Source of the DNA: Gliomastix tumulicola
Lineage: Eukaryota; Ascomycota; Sordariomycetes; Hypocreales; Bionectriaceae
DNA length: 64,000 nucleotides
Reading direction: 5' to 3'
Assembly: GCA_001599755.1 (NCBI GenBank)
Contig: BCHX01000003.1
Location: 992,001-1,056,000 of the forward strand
The notes beneath the pieces are model-generated. The model saw nothing but the letters and a program-made list of their open reading frames with translations, did no database searches and was not told the origin of the DNA. Position 1 is the stretch's first letter. Every line of letters starts with the position of its first letter. The translations under genes were made by a program, and so were the position numbers. Below are positions 11,110 through 23,807 of the stretch, piece by piece.

Positions 11110-11144
11110 GGGGGTCGGGAGGCGAGGGTCGAGGAAAGGATTGT

Positions 11145-11154
11145 TTATATAAAA
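11145..11154 (-). promoter_or_regulatory. Probable TATA box of the desaturase gene
   Basis: Minus-strand TTTTATATAA about 136-145 bp upstream of the ATG, followed by a CT-rich leader. Confidence 0.6.
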
Positions 11155-13187
11155 AGAGAGGGAAGAGAAAGGGACGGGGACGGGAAGGGAGGACAGGAGG
11201 TTGTAGTTGTAGTCGAGGGCGGGCTGATAAAGGGTTGGGGTGGCGGAACGCAGCCAGAATGGCCTGCAGTACCGTTATTTTGTGTTGGACGACACACGGA
11301 GAGTACGGAGTACCAGGTACCTGGCCTGCTGGCGCCCCGGTCAGGCCGTTTCCTTGTACACGGTACGGCCAAGCCGGGATGGCAAACGTTCTGGGTGTGT
11401 GGGAAGGAGACGGGGGGGCAGACAGTGCTGGTCAGGGATCAGAGGCATGCAACTGAGAATTTCTTTGGCTTTGGAACTTGGGGGACCAGACCCTGATTCA
11501 CTGGCCTGTCTCTGATTCCGGGCGGTTGATGATGGGCGAGGTGGGGAAACGTCCGTACTGTGCACGACGCTGCGAGGTATCTGAAACATGTCCCGAGCCG
11601 GAGCATTACGAAGCAGACACAGAACGGTTTTGTGCAATCTGGTTTTTAACAGAAGGCGGGTGAATGGCTGGTCCTGGTGGTTGGTGATAGAGCCCTTGAT
11701 GGCTTTCAGTCTTTCGCCCTTTCTCACAGCCACTCGCTTGCTATTCTTGAAAGCCACCATCCCTCCTTTCCACAGTGCGCACTTCCAAAGACTCATACTC
11801 ACCTCTCCGTTCTCGTCTCCGTCTCCGTCCCCTCCATTCCCCTTCTCGGCAGAAGGGAGGTACGGTCCCTGTACACTTTCCTTGCCATCGCGTAACACTG
11901 ATGTCCACCCAACCGTTTGGGTATCCTCCCCAACAAGTTTGACCCAGACCCGCAAAAGAGAGGGGACTGTCCGCCGGCAAGGCTGCAAAGGCCGCCCTCC
12001 CATTGGTCCAATTCGCAAAAAGTCAAAGAGCTACCCCTGATAAGTGAAAGCGGGCGGGATCCACTTCTCGGGACTCCGACAGAAATGCTGACCTCGTTCT
12101 CTCGTCTTTTCTTCTATATCGTCCGTTTGGCTCCGGCGCCACCGGTACCACTTCCCGCCACCGGTGCAGAAAACGGCTTTAACCTTGAGGTCAAGAAAGC
12201 CTCAGTTCATCAAGGAGCTCTAGAACGAGGGACATGAAGACCTGCCTGGCTTTGATGGTTGGTTATCAGCAATCCTGGCGTGCGACGGTGTAATTCAAAT
12301 TGTCCAAAAAGCCCGCCCAACATTGCCTCCGCCCCAACATACCAGTTCAGTCCCCCGGGGAATGGCGACATCGATATCAGCTCTCGCCTCCGGCGTCAGG
12401 CCATCGAAAGCTTCATGTGCCTGCCTATCAGTGCCAAAGTTTCGAGAAAATCATGAGCCCGTGCCTCGGCATCGCCTGATTTAATATCGTCCCTTGTGTG
12501 CGCCTGTGAGCCGAGCTCTTTCGATCTCGTGGGACGTCATCCTCAGTGATTCGAGAATCTCTGTGGGTCGGCTGCGCGGCACGACCCCCAACAGAAAAAA
12601 AAAAAGAGGTCGACAGGGGGCATTCCTCGATGTGTGCCAAATCCGGTAATCAGCTTGTGCAGATCACGTGGCGAGCTCGCTGACACTGGGTTGAGCCTGT
12701 CATCTGGTTGATAAAAAGATTAAGCCATATAGACACCAAAATTATATGGCCCCTTAGCTCAAGCATTTATTTGACCCATGACATGTTGGACCTGTCTTTG
12801 AAGCTCGGACAGAAATGTTCTAGAAGGTTAATAAGCTCACGACACCTCTCGTTAAATCTCACCTTGTGCTCCCACGTCTCAAAAAGTCTAAGTTATTCAT
12901 AGTCACCAACGGCTACTTTGTCTCCGTTGAAGGCGCTCATCGGTTGCTGCACATGTCCAATCTGCCGCTTGAAGAAGCTGAGAGTCTATATATAGATAGA
13001 TATATGGCGTTATAAATATAGTATAGTTTGAGAGCAAAGAATTACCCAAAGATCCAAAACCGCAAAGCTGATGCCGCCCACGCTTGTCATGTATGTCGAA
13101 GCAAACAAGCAAAATGCCAAGAACATAGGAAGTATCGCTGCTGGTTGTTGATATATATATAGAGAGCTGGTTGGTGTCTGTCGTCCA

Positions 13188-16100
13188 TCATGTCGTCAGG
13201 GGCTCGGGCCTCCGCGTCGCATGGAAATCGTCATCGTGAATGAAGTCTTGCTCAGAAATAGCGCTGTTCTCAATATTAGGAAGGCCGGAGCCGATGCCCG
13301 CCAGAGTGTCTGGCAGGTCGGGTGCCGAAGCCTCAATGTTCGCTGCAGCGGGCTCGGCCGCTTCCAGCTCTGTTTTGGGTGCCGTGTCTTCGTTGGCAGA
13401 GACTTCCGGAGTCGCCGCTGCTACGACTTGATCGCCTGTTTCAGCCATTGCCGGCATCTCAGGTACAGTCGGCTCAGCCTTGACTCCCGACTTGTCGTCT
13501 GGTCGGCTGCTGTCATCTGGAGGGTCAGAACTTCGCGGCTCCTGAACATCGTCCCCGTTTACAAGCTCAGAAGCATCGAGCTTACCAGGGGGCAAATCGT
13601 CGTTGGCCGGCACTGCTTGTTGCCCCGGTGCTTGCTCTGCCGGCTCGTCTGGATTTGCATCAGATCCTTTTGCTGCTGAAGGGCCGCCTTCGCTTTGGAG
13701 CGCATCCTTATCTAAGGTCGGCTCTGCTTGTACATCTGGCTGTTCTGGAAGTTGTGTCGGTGTGTTTGTATCCTTCTTTTCCTCCACTTCTTCCTTCTTC
13801 TCTCCAAGGGCCTCCTCTTTGGCATCATCTGCAGAGGCAGAGGCGTCCTTTGCCTCGGTCTGAGCTCCCTCAGAGTTGGCTACAGCAGCTTCCTCAATCT
13901 TGGAGTCGTCTTGGTCTTTGTTGGCAGTTGGTACTTCTGGAGCATTCGCAATCGTGTCCTTGTCGTCTTTATCCTCCTCTTTATCCGCAGTAGCCTCGAC
14001 TACTGAATCCTCAGTGGGAGGTGCATTGCTATCAGTTGCAACCTCAGCAGCCTTCGGGGCTGGGCCGATGTCTTTCTCAGCCTCCGACTCCTGGAGACCA
14101 GCTTCAGTCACAGCGGCGGCACCAAGAGCCTCGTCGATATCCGAGGCTTTAGCCTCCAATTCTTCGAGGGTATCAGTACTTTCCAAGTTGGCATCAGTCG
14201 ACTTGTCCTCATCCACTGCTACATTCGGAGCTGCTTCGTCGCTGGTAGGTTTCGACTTCACGTCTAGCGCCTTAGGGTCACCAGCCTCAGGAGCCTTTGC
14301 CTCGTCTGACGCAATGGCCTCTTCGGCTTTTGATGACCCCGTAGGCTCAGCGAGCACGTCGTCCTTCACCTGAGCTTCATCCCGATGATCGATGGGTGGT
14401 TCTTTTGGTATCGAGTCAGCTGAGGCCTTGGCAGAATCTGCAGCGGCTTCTTGCGCCTCTTTCTTCTGGATATTATGTGAAATCTCCTTTAGAGGCTCAG
14501 AGTCCGCTGCGTCTTCACCAGCCTCAGAACTGTCCTGATGCAAATTTCGGGAAACTTCCAGAGACTCGCCCAAAGCCTGGCCATCCACCGGAGCCTTGTC
14601 CATCGGCTCCGTTGGGGTAGCATCAGCTGAGGTGTCCTCGTCCGGAATGTCTCCCTCCTCTTCATCAAGACGAAGCTCCCCCGCAGGGAAATCAATCCTG
14701 TCAGCAGTCGGTGTGGGCGTGAAGTGATGTGCCGTTTCGTCAGGTCGGACATCGTCGGCCCCAGCATCGCTGTAAGATGGCCGGATGAAACGTCGCGCAG
14801 CCCAGGCCGTAGGACTGTAGACGCCGCGGTGCGATTCGGACACGTCCGGATTACTCGGCAGTGGACTGGGCGGCGAACGACCCCTGGGAGCGTAGTTCCA
14901 GGCATCATACGTGGGCGGCCCGCTGGGTGTGAACCGAGGATCATAATGGGACCAGTCGCTCTGTGGCCTGACCGTGTTGCACTCGTCGAGGCAGTAGCTC
15001 TGCTGCGAAAGACCATCATCGACAGAGATATGCTCGGCCCTGCTCTCCTCGGGAGGGAACATCTGCACAAGTTGGGAGGCCTGCAGGCGTCTCCTTGGGT
15101 CGGGGTGAAGACAAGTCTCCGTCAGGACCCTGTACCATTCGGGAACCTTGGCTTCCGGTCCCAAGACTAGTGGCCGACGCTCGAGATCTGGCTCGTCGTC
15201 CTCCATTGCAAGGGCCCATAACACCATTCCCAGCTGATACAGGTCAGACTTGATGCCGATGTACATGGAGATGCGGTGGTTCGAGTCGAGGAGCGGAGTG
15301 GCCTCGGGCGGCTCCCACCCAACAGGGCAGCCCCTTCGGTTGATGTCAATGATCTTCGCATCATCCCTATGGTCAATGACAATGTTAGACAGCGTGAAGT
15401 CGCCTTGAACATAGCCAGACTCGTGGATATCAGCAAGTCCACCGACGATCTGCCGAGCCCATCTTTCCCTCACAGGCCACGCCAGGCCCTGCCCGTTAGG
15501 ATCCTTGCAGTTGTCGTAGATCACATCGATGAGAGCGCCACCGTCCGCGTAGCTGATGAGCAATCCCTTAACAAACTCGTCGTACTCGTCGACAACGACA
15601 CCGTGGAAGTTGATGACATTATCCGAGTAGGTTAAGCTGTTGAGGGCATTGATCTCGTAGAGAAACTCCTCAATGGTTTCCGGGCTAGGGATCTCCTTCT
15701 TGATAAGAATCTCTCCTCCAACATCGACCTTATAGACGAAGCCGGACATGTGTGAGTGAAACTCGACCTCGCTCTCGCGGATCCGGCGGCATCCCAGGTG
15801 TGCGACCTGGCTCACGGGGGGATAGGGAATGATTTCCTAAGAGAAAGAGTCAGCATCCACCATAGCTATCCATTCAATGGCATCAGACTCACGTTGCCAT
15901 CCTCCACCACATGCACATGTAACCTCCCCTCCGTCGTCTCAAGCTTGAGGTTAGTCACTGTGTCGAAGAAGTGGATGTCTGGAAGACTCTCGCGGATCGC
16001 CTCGAAGATCTTCTGGTTCTTGTCCCTCTGGAACTTGGTATGGATCAGATCCATCTCGAGGGAGTTGGGCGGCGCATTGCGGTAGTCGAGAGAGACGGTC

Positions 16101-16828
16101 ACCCGTCGCCAGGTATGGTCGGACTGTCGATAGGTGACGAAGAACTTCTCTCTCCTCGAATGATCCTTGAAGTGCATGCTCAGGTTCAGAATCCACCTCT
16201 TCTCCAACTCGCCACGGATCTGCGCCTCGTACTCGGAATCGGAGATGGAATGCGCGTCTGAGACGGTATCTGGCGTCTCAGTGGCGTGGTCTGTAGAGTG
16301 CCCGTTGCTGGTGGCGTTGTCGAGCCCATGGTCCTCCAGAGCATCTGGCATCGGCAGCGAGGGAACATCCAAGGTCAACGGCTGATGTTCATGGTGACTT
16401 GCCAGGTCCGAGAGAGTATCTCGAGGCCCATCGGCGGACAGTACGCGTGTACGGAAGAAGTGCGAGCGTCTATCCATGGACACCGCTCTCCTCTCGTCTA
16501 CCGAAGGCTGTACGGGCGCCAGATGCGTTCGATCCTCAGACAGCCGACGCTTGAAGGTCTGAGCCCGAGGCAGACCCGGGACGACGCTGCCCCGGCCACG
16601 GCGCGACATGCTGGGCTTAAGAGGATCGCCCGCGAGAGGGTCGCCGGCCTCGGGGTTCTCGCTATCCCCCTCGCTCTGGTCCGAGACGAGCGAGGCGGGC
16701 AGGTCTATCGCCGACGACTGGGACGAGCTCCCATTGTGACGACCACTCGTGCTCCCAAAGAGGCGCTTGAGTATCCTCTGTTTCGTCGTCTGCTGTGGCT
16801 CGGACTGTGGGCCGTCCGGCTGAGCCAT
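13188..16828 (-). CDS. Kinase-like protein with N-terminal conserved region and long acidic tail
   Basis: Exons 15893-16828 and 13188-15836 flank a 56-bp intron; 1194 residues. Residues 1-210 are low complexity. About 215-330 form a compact region (EKRWILNLSMHFKDHSRR, TWRRVTVSLDYR). A divergent protein-kinase fold spans about 340-575: candidate ATP lysine in EILIKK (358/359), helix-C Glu373, catalytic-loop VQGDFTLSN in place of HRDLKPxN (Asp458, Asn463) and DIN in place of DFG (Asp476). The key acids are kept, so it may be active, but no strong glycine loop is visible. Residues about 600-1194 are Asp/Glu/Ala/Ser/Thr/Pro-rich and probably disordered. The substrate is unknown. It is an atypical Ser/Thr kinase or a pseudokinase. 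Confidence 0.8.
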
Positions 16829-19396
16829 TCTGCAGTGACGAGTTTCTCAACCAAACAGGGGTGCAGAGCCCCCCGGAGTCCGTCTTAGACTAGCCTGCCA
16901 GCGAATCAAAAAGTCGGTGACGGACGGTGAGAAGACGTCGGGCTCATGCAATGTTGAAGTGGGAGAAAGGAGCGAAAGACTGGTTTGGACGACGATATTC
17001 CACTCCGGGCCCTGGGAGCGAATAATAAAGGGGGCGAGCTCCGAGGAGGTCGTGGGACAGGCTGCAGCGCGTCGTGCAAGACTGCACACGTCCAATGTGG
17101 GAGGCGCGGGAGGTTGGTGGGGTGAGCGCAGCACTCCCGGCGGCAAAGTGAGTCGCTTGTCGCAGCGGCCTGCTCGTGACGACGAGGCCGGAAACCGAGT
17201 TGTGCAGGGCGAGCACAAAAAAAGCACAGCAATTAGGCAGGGCGGCTCAAGCAGGAGGCGGTCTCGGGGTCGGAAGAGCCAGATATCGTGCGGCGGGCGT
17301 GAGCAATGGAACAGAGCATGGGAGGCGGCTGCTTAATGCTTATGGGGAACGCGATGCAGATGGGATGGAGCGTTGCCGGGGGTGCGTCTCTCGTTCACGA
17401 ATCACCGATGCAGGACTCCATGGCGCAACCGCAGGCCGGAGGGACGGGAGGAGACGAGGGAGGTTTTGATTAACAGTCAGATTGATGCTCTGGCAGCAGG
17501 AGAGAAATTGAATGAGGGTGATTGTCCCGGTACCCAAGCCGTGACATGCATAAGCGCCCAAAGGTGGCTGGAGCAGTTCAGGGTAGGTACAGGTACATGC
17601 ACAGGTACATGCACCAGATTGCACATGGGGACCCGCCTCACTTCAAAGTCCAACGTGCAGGCACGCCTCGTCACGTTTCATTGGTCCAATTGGGCGACAG
17701 CGTTGAAGCCATAGTGGGGTCCAAGCCGCTGAGGTGGCTGGCAAGCACTCACACTTTTCGCTGCTGCCAGGGGTTGCATCTCCAATTCCATTGAAATACA
17801 GCCACCTCACCTCCAATAAGCAGCCCAACTGCATCCCCATCATCTTATATCAGCAAAAACACCTCCATCGCCCGCGTCTATACTCGTCCGCGGCGCAGGA
17901 ACTGCTGCTATTTCCATCACCTGGCCGGCTGATAACGGCATGCGAGGGAATTTTCAATTTTTTTCAATTTCAAAACGGGGCGGCTGCAGCACAAGGATTG
18001 ATTGCTCCCGGCGGTGAACTGGCCGTGACAACTGTTCAGTGATAGCGAACCCCATGAGTCGGGTCCCCATCTCGCCATCTCTCCTTCCTGCAGGGCTGGC
18101 TGATCAGGCCCTCTCCACTCCCGACTCGACCCTGATGCGTTGTCTCTGATCCATCGGCCGTTGCTCTCTGCTGCTGTTCTCGACCCTAGCCTAGCTGTCC
18201 CAATTCATCCCGCACGAAGCGGAAGGGCGGGAGGCAGGGCCTTTCGTCATATGATAGCCATTGGGCGAGTTCTGCCCGACTGTGACGACAGCATATCAGG
18301 CACTGTAGGTATGATGTGACGAAACACTTCCGAGAAGAGCGTGGTCTCTCCCTGTCCCGCCGTCCGGACGCCCGTCTCCCCCTCCTCGTGCCACTGGAGC
18401 CAACGCACACGCACCAAAATGTCCCTAGTTCCGTTACAGTTCACACAGTTCACGCACTCAGCGTCCAAATATCGCTCTCCACGTCACACAAGGGGGGAGC
18501 GGGGCGCCCGAAGGAATTCTCCAGTCACCGTGGCCAATTGATCTGGACTCGGCCGTTCCCCCCCCTTTCGCCCTGTCCGAGGAGAGTGCTTTCCGCATCG
18601 AGGGTGGTGGTGTTGGCCGTTGGAGAGAGGGTTGGAAGTGTGGGGTTGGGCACGACTGCATCAAATTATCAGCATCGTCATCATCGACCATCGAGCCATC
18701 GGCCGACGCAAGGTAGCATTTTGGCGCGGCATATCGGAATGCGATGCGATGCGGTGGTCAGATGACCGCCGACGAGAATCCGGCGACATCATCCTCCGTA
18801 TATCGGATAGTCGTGGAGGGTGGCTTTGGGCATCGGGATAGATGAGAGGGGTTGAGGGGTCACTCACCCCTTGACAAATGCCATCGTCGGCTCAACTGTC
18901 CTCCCCCAGACAATTGCGTCTGGCTGGAAGTCCAGCCGAATCCTCCAACTCGTCTCTCCTCAATACAACGAACAAAGCTTCAACTGTCGTATTAAAGTAC
19001 ACCTTTAAAGCCCTCTAGTTGTCGCTAGGTTCGTCCCGTTGCCGTACCGCCCGTCGAAATCTCCACTGCCCGTGCTCTTCTATAGTCACTACATCTCCAC
19101 CGTTCGAACCTCGTCTTCAGCGATGAACCTTGCAACCGGCCTGCACGCAGCAAGATCTTATGTATCGTAAACTAAGTTAGAATAGGAGTGGTTGCCCTTG
19201 ATCTCATTCAACAATGCAGCAGGCCTGACCCTGCAGCTGATACTATGTACGTGAAAGTGGAAACGGCCTCTTCCGTCCCAGTCTTGCCCCAGCTTTGTCT
19301 ATGTCCTTTTTTGTATGATAGAGAAACTCCCCCTTGATCCATCTTCTCTTGTTCTTATACTTGTGCAAGAAAAAAAAAAAATACAAGGAGCCTCAT
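16829..19396. other. Gene-free interval of 2.6 kb between the kinase-like gene and PIM1
   Basis: Promoter of the kinase-like gene at the left and 3' flank of PIM1 at the right, where an A-rich stretch at 19370-19383 lies just past the PIM1 stop. Open frames (for example plus 18316-18765) are short, with shuffled composition and no splice-consistent extension. A 12-bp perfect tandem repeat occurs at 17589-17612. Confidence 0.5.
17589..17612. repeat. Two perfect copies of a 12-bp unit
   Basis: Two head-to-tail copies of ACAGGTACATGC, followed by ACC. The core GGTAC also occurs just upstream. Confidence 0.85.
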
Positions 19397-22300
19397 TTAC
19401 GCCTCTTCCGCCTCCCTAGCCGACTCCTTCTTGCCGTGCTTGTCCTGCCACTCGCAAATCTTACACACGTTGGCTGTCTGCTTGTCCAGCTCGGGGAAGA
19501 CGAGGTCGAAAACCTCGCTGTACCATTCCACAGGGTGGCCTTCGATGCCCTCTTTGATGTTCTAATGCGGTGTGTTGTCAGTAAATGAGTATCGTGTAAT
19601 GACGTAGGATGTTCAACGTACCTCAGGCAACTCAAGCCAGTCGGAAAGATTGTCCCTGGGGAAAATGATAGTCTTGCACCCCGCCCTCCTAGCAGCAACG
19701 GTCTTCTCCCTCAGTCCACCAATACGCAGGACCTTGCCCGTGAGCGTCAGCTCTCCTGTCATCGCCACCGTGGGGTTCACGGGTGTGTCGAGTGCGAGGG
19801 ACAGCAACGACGTGGCCATCGTAATGCCAGCCGAAGGTCCGTCCTTGGGCACCGCACCATCCGGTACATGCAGGTGCATCTTTGCCTTGTTGAAGAAGTG
19901 GTTGTCGGGGAACTCCTTGACCGTGAACGCCTTGGCGAACGAGTAGGCGATCGTCGTGGACTCCTTCATGACCGACTTGAGGTTGCCGGTGATCTCCAGC
20001 CCGGGTCTGCTGCTGGGACGGAGAGGGGCTTGAAGGATGCACTCGATGTACATGGCGGCACCGCCAAGCTGCGTCCAGGCGAGACCCATGGCTACACCAG
20101 CAGGACTGACCTCGTACAGGCGATCGGATGTGAAGACCGGAGGTCCGATGTAGTCCGTCAGGTTGTCCTTGCCAATCGAAACATGAACCGTATCCGGAAC
20201 CTGGAGTGCACGGCGGGGCTTCTCTGTCGTCTCCGCCTCGCTGGCCTCCGTAGCTGGCTGTTCTTTGTCCTCCTTCTTGGCCTCCTCAGCTTCCTCAGAC
20301 TTCTTCTCAGACTCTTCCAGAGCAGATTTACCCTCCTCAGTCAGGGCGTCCTCTTCCGGCAGAACTTCTTCCCCAAGATCTTGGACGATCTTGAGTGCGG
20401 ACTTCCGGTAGACCTTCTCGATCTGCTTTTTCAGGTTGCGCACACCCGATTCGCGGCAGTAGGACTTGATCAGCTCCTCGATGGCTTCTTCAGTCAACTG
20501 TACGTCGGCGTTCTGCAGACCAGCGGCATCCTTGGCGGCCGGGCCAAGGTATTTGTTGGCAATGGCCTTCTTCTCATCCGCGACGTAACCAGAGAGGGTG
20601 ATGAGTTCCATACGATCCAGGAGGGGGCGAGGGATGGTGTCGGTCATGTTGGCCGTGCAGACGAACAGGACCTTGGACAGGTCGACGGGAACATCAAGGT
20701 AGTGGTCGAGGAACGACCCGTTCTGCTCAGGGTCCAGCAGCTCCAGGAGTGCTGATGATGGATCTCCCTGATAACCCTTTCCAATCTTGTCCACCTCGTC
20801 GATCAAGATGAGGGGGTTCTCGGTCTGGCATTTCTTCAATGCCTGGATAATGCGACCGGGAAGGGCACCCACGTACGTCCTCCTGTGACCCTTGATCTCG
20901 GCCACATCAGTCAGACCACCCACACTGAACCTGTAGTACTGTCGGTTGAGTGCTCGAGCGATGGACTTGCCGATACTCGTCTTTCCGACACCCGGAGGAC
21001 CGACAAAGCAAAGAATCTTGCCCTCCACGGTGCCTCGGAGCTTGCCCACGGCGATGAACTCCAGAATTCGGTCCTTGACATCCTGCAGGCCGTAGTGATC
21101 CTCGTCGAGAACCTTTTGGGCGTTGGGGATGCCAAAGTTCTCCGCGCTCCGCTGTCCCCAGGGAATCTGAGTCAGCCAGTCGAGGTAGTTTCGTGTAACG
21201 TTGAACTCGGAAGCTGCCGTTTCCAGATGCGCAAGCTTGTTAAGCTCCTCATCGAAGACCTTCCGGACTGCGTCAGGCATAGCCAGCTTGTTTGCCTTGT
21301 CCTTGAACTTCTCGACCAGCTTGTCCTTGCCGTCCGACTCCAGGCCAAGCTCCCTTCGAATCCCCTTCATCTGCTCCATGAGCCAGTACTCCCTCTGCCT
21401 CTTGCTGATCTTTTGCTCCACATCCTTGGTGATCTTAGACTGCAACTGAGCATTCATGAGCTCCTTCTTGAGCACAGTCAAAGCCTTCTGCATCCTCTCC
21501 TCCACGTTCATGCAAGCGAGCACCTCTTGCAGCTCGGTCTGTTCTCCCGAAGAAACCGCAGCGGCGAAATCGGCAAGCTTTGCAGGCTCGGATGTGACGT
21601 TACCGGTGGACTGGCTCATCGAGAAGGTAGAGATTTGATCGCGGAAAAGGTTATTCATGGTGGCGACCTCCTTGAAGACATTGACGATCTCGTTGGTCAC
21701 GGCGCGGATAACCTGGCTCTTGGGGTCGTAAGGCTCCTCGACCATGTTCTCCACGTTGACCAGACTGACGGGGTATCGCTTCAGGAACGACGTCGGCTCG
21801 TACTTTTCAGCAATCTGGTCGGGCTTCTTCTCCACAGCACCCTCCTCAAAGCTAGCGACCACATCACCCTTCTTATCCGGTTCCGCCTCCTCGCTAGCCT
21901 TCTGGGGTATCGGCTCGGGTACAGGAGTCTCCGAAGTCGCGTCCAGCTTCTTCGCATCCTTGCCGGTCTGCGGCGCGACCAGGCTAGAGAGCTTGATGCG
22001 CCTATGGGGGTAGAGGATCGCAGTCAGGGCGCCCTCCTGGCCGTGGATGGGGAATGCGCTGGTGATCTGGGCGAAAACGCCGACGTCGTAGACGTCCTCG
22101 ACATTGCGGATCACATCGTCGTCTTCGTTCTCATCCTTGAACAGGAACGCACCAACGTACGGCTGTCCTCGCTTAATCGACTCCGTGATCGCGGTCGCTA
22201 CCTCGGGATCCTTGATCGTGATGGCCTTGTAGAACCCAGGGAACAGCGGTCTCCGTGCTATCGGGATGGCCAGAACCTGTGGATATACGTCAGGGACGAC

Positions 22301-22804
22301 CGGCTTGGCCAGCCCCCGCTCGGAAGATCGCCGGCCTCGCTTGCCTCCATCCCCTCCCGAGCCATCACTCCCGGAGCCTCCAGACGCACCGCCGGCAGCT
22401 GATCCGGCCTTGTTGTCAGGCGACTTGGGGCTGCCTTCGCTCTTTGAGGATGCTGAGGCGTCCGTGGCGGACCCCTTAGCCTCGCTCTTCTCCTCAAGCT
22501 CCTTTTTCTTATTCTCCTGGTTCGCCTTGGCCTCCTCCTCCGATAACGGCTCCGTAGCCTGTTCGACCGCCGAGTCGAAGAAGTTCTTTCCCTTGTCCTT
22601 TTCCTTGCAGAAACCAGGCGTCGTAGAAAAAGTCGCTCGGGCTAGTGACGGCTGGCTAGGCGGTATCCGTCTGCTAGAAATGCAAGGGTACCGGAGCGAA
22701 GCGCTGGTGGTCCATCTTGAAGCCGATCGGGTCGGTATCGTCGTGTAACGTCTCGTCGAGTTTTCGAGAATCACGCGTCCGGAGACGCGCGGCCGTAGAA
22801 CCAT
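19397..22804 (-). CDS. PIM1: Mitochondrial ATP-dependent Lon protease
   Basis: Exons 19622-22804 and 19397-19561 flank a 60-bp intron; 1115 residues. I start at the ATG at 22802-22804 because it opens an Arg/Ser-rich mitochondrial presequence (MVLRPRVSGR...). It degrades misfolded matrix proteins and maintains mtDNA. A disordered Lys/Glu/Gly linker (70-165) precedes the substrate-binding Lon N-domain (about 170-460). The AAA+ module has the Walker A GPPGVGKT (602-609) and Walker B ILIDEVDKIG. The protease domain has catalytic Ser991 in KDGPSAG and Lys1034 in GLREK, the canonical 43-residue spacing. A Glu/Lys-rich insert of about 60 residues lies between AAA+ and protease, as in fungal Pim1. 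The last exon encodes a 54-residue tail. Confidence 0.97.
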
Positions 22805-23807
22805 TATGGGCGAGGGTAAGTCGATCGACAAAAAGCAGCAACCGTCGGCGTGGCCACGTCCCCGTGCTCGCGCGGGAGAATAGCGAGTAGCGGAGAGCAA
22901 CAGGAGGGTGTGAGGAGGGAGAAACCGGGGAACGTAGGTTCTCCAGGTGGAAAGGGTCAATGAGATGAGAGATATGAAAGGGAGACCTCTGCCACAACCC
23001 AATTACATGCCAGCACTCGCGCGGTCCAAGTCGCAATTCGCAAGGCTCCTGGCTGGTGTCGACAGCTTTAGCTGCCTGCTTGATGACATATCCAACTTAG
23101 ATTTGCATATTGCCGAGCAGAAAAACGGGGACTGGGATACGGTAGAGTCTCGGGCGAAATGGGCCAATGATACATGGGCCTCGAATCCACATTCAATCTC
23201 TTCAGGTAAGCGCGGTGTGTGCATTCGCCGAGGCGGACCCACAAGTGCGTATTTATCTCGAAAGTCCGATCACGACAGGGTGGTGCAATTCTCGGATCTT
23301 CCATGCTTCCCTGCAATAGCACACGACCACATGCTGTTGGTTGCACGTTTGTAGCGCTCTCATGCACCATGCATACCTTGAGCCAAATATAGCTCGGAGT
23401 GAAGGGTCAGATTATGCATGTTCGCGAGTCAAGGGAGCCCCTAGTAAAGAAAGGTCTTTGTCCTTTTCCATGTGATGACATTGGTGAGTGACACTGCGGG
23501 GAGAAGCAGCTGATGGCTGGTTCCCCGCATAAGGCACGTCTGTAAAACCATCATCCTACCCGTACAAACATTCTCATCTACAGGGATTTTCTGGCAGGAT
23601 AAACTTCAACGGCATTCTCCAATCAGCTTCTCCAACGAGAGTATAAGAAATCAGGTTCCCAGGAACAAGGTCGATCAGATCCACATACAACCTCCCTCCT
23701 TCAACTAGGCCTCATACAACCGACATACAAAGCTTATACCTACGACACTCACTCATAATTTACCTTTCTTCGATTTGACACATGCTGGCTTTCGAATAGT
23801 TGAAAGA
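22805..23807. promoter_or_regulatory. Divergent promoter region, PIM1 and the small charged-protein gene
   Basis: 1.0 kb between start codons of divergently transcribed genes. A plus-strand open frame of 135 codons at 22947-23354 lies antisense to the presumed PIM1 leader and has no recognisable domain. No definite binding site could be assigned. Confidence 0.5.

Larger units (their letters stand above)
11010..13187. other. Desaturase promoter and 3' flank of the kinase-like gene
   Basis: The left part (to about 12.2 kb) is the desaturase promoter; the right part (12.6-13.19 kb) is AT-rich, with TA/GATA-like runs around 12990-13025 and 13150-13162, and probably holds the kinase-like gene's 3' UTR. 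The 225-codon minus-strand frame at 11341-12018 lacks coding bias and any recognisable domain, so I do not call it. Confidence 0.5.

Noticed and set aside
11341..12018. 225-codon minus-strand open frame in the desaturase promoter
   Set aside because: No coding bias, no recognisable domain, and opposing frames of similar length overlap it; better explained as chance in a GC-rich promoter.
12750..12830. tRNA-like box A sequence (CTTAGCTCAAGC)
   Set aside because: No matching box B or foldable acceptor, anticodon and T arms follow within tRNA distance.
22947..23354. 135-codon plus-strand frame antisense to the presumed PIM1 leader
   Set aside because: It lies in a divergent promoter, has no domain or codon bias, and no good promoter of its own. 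An antisense transcript is possible but unsupported.
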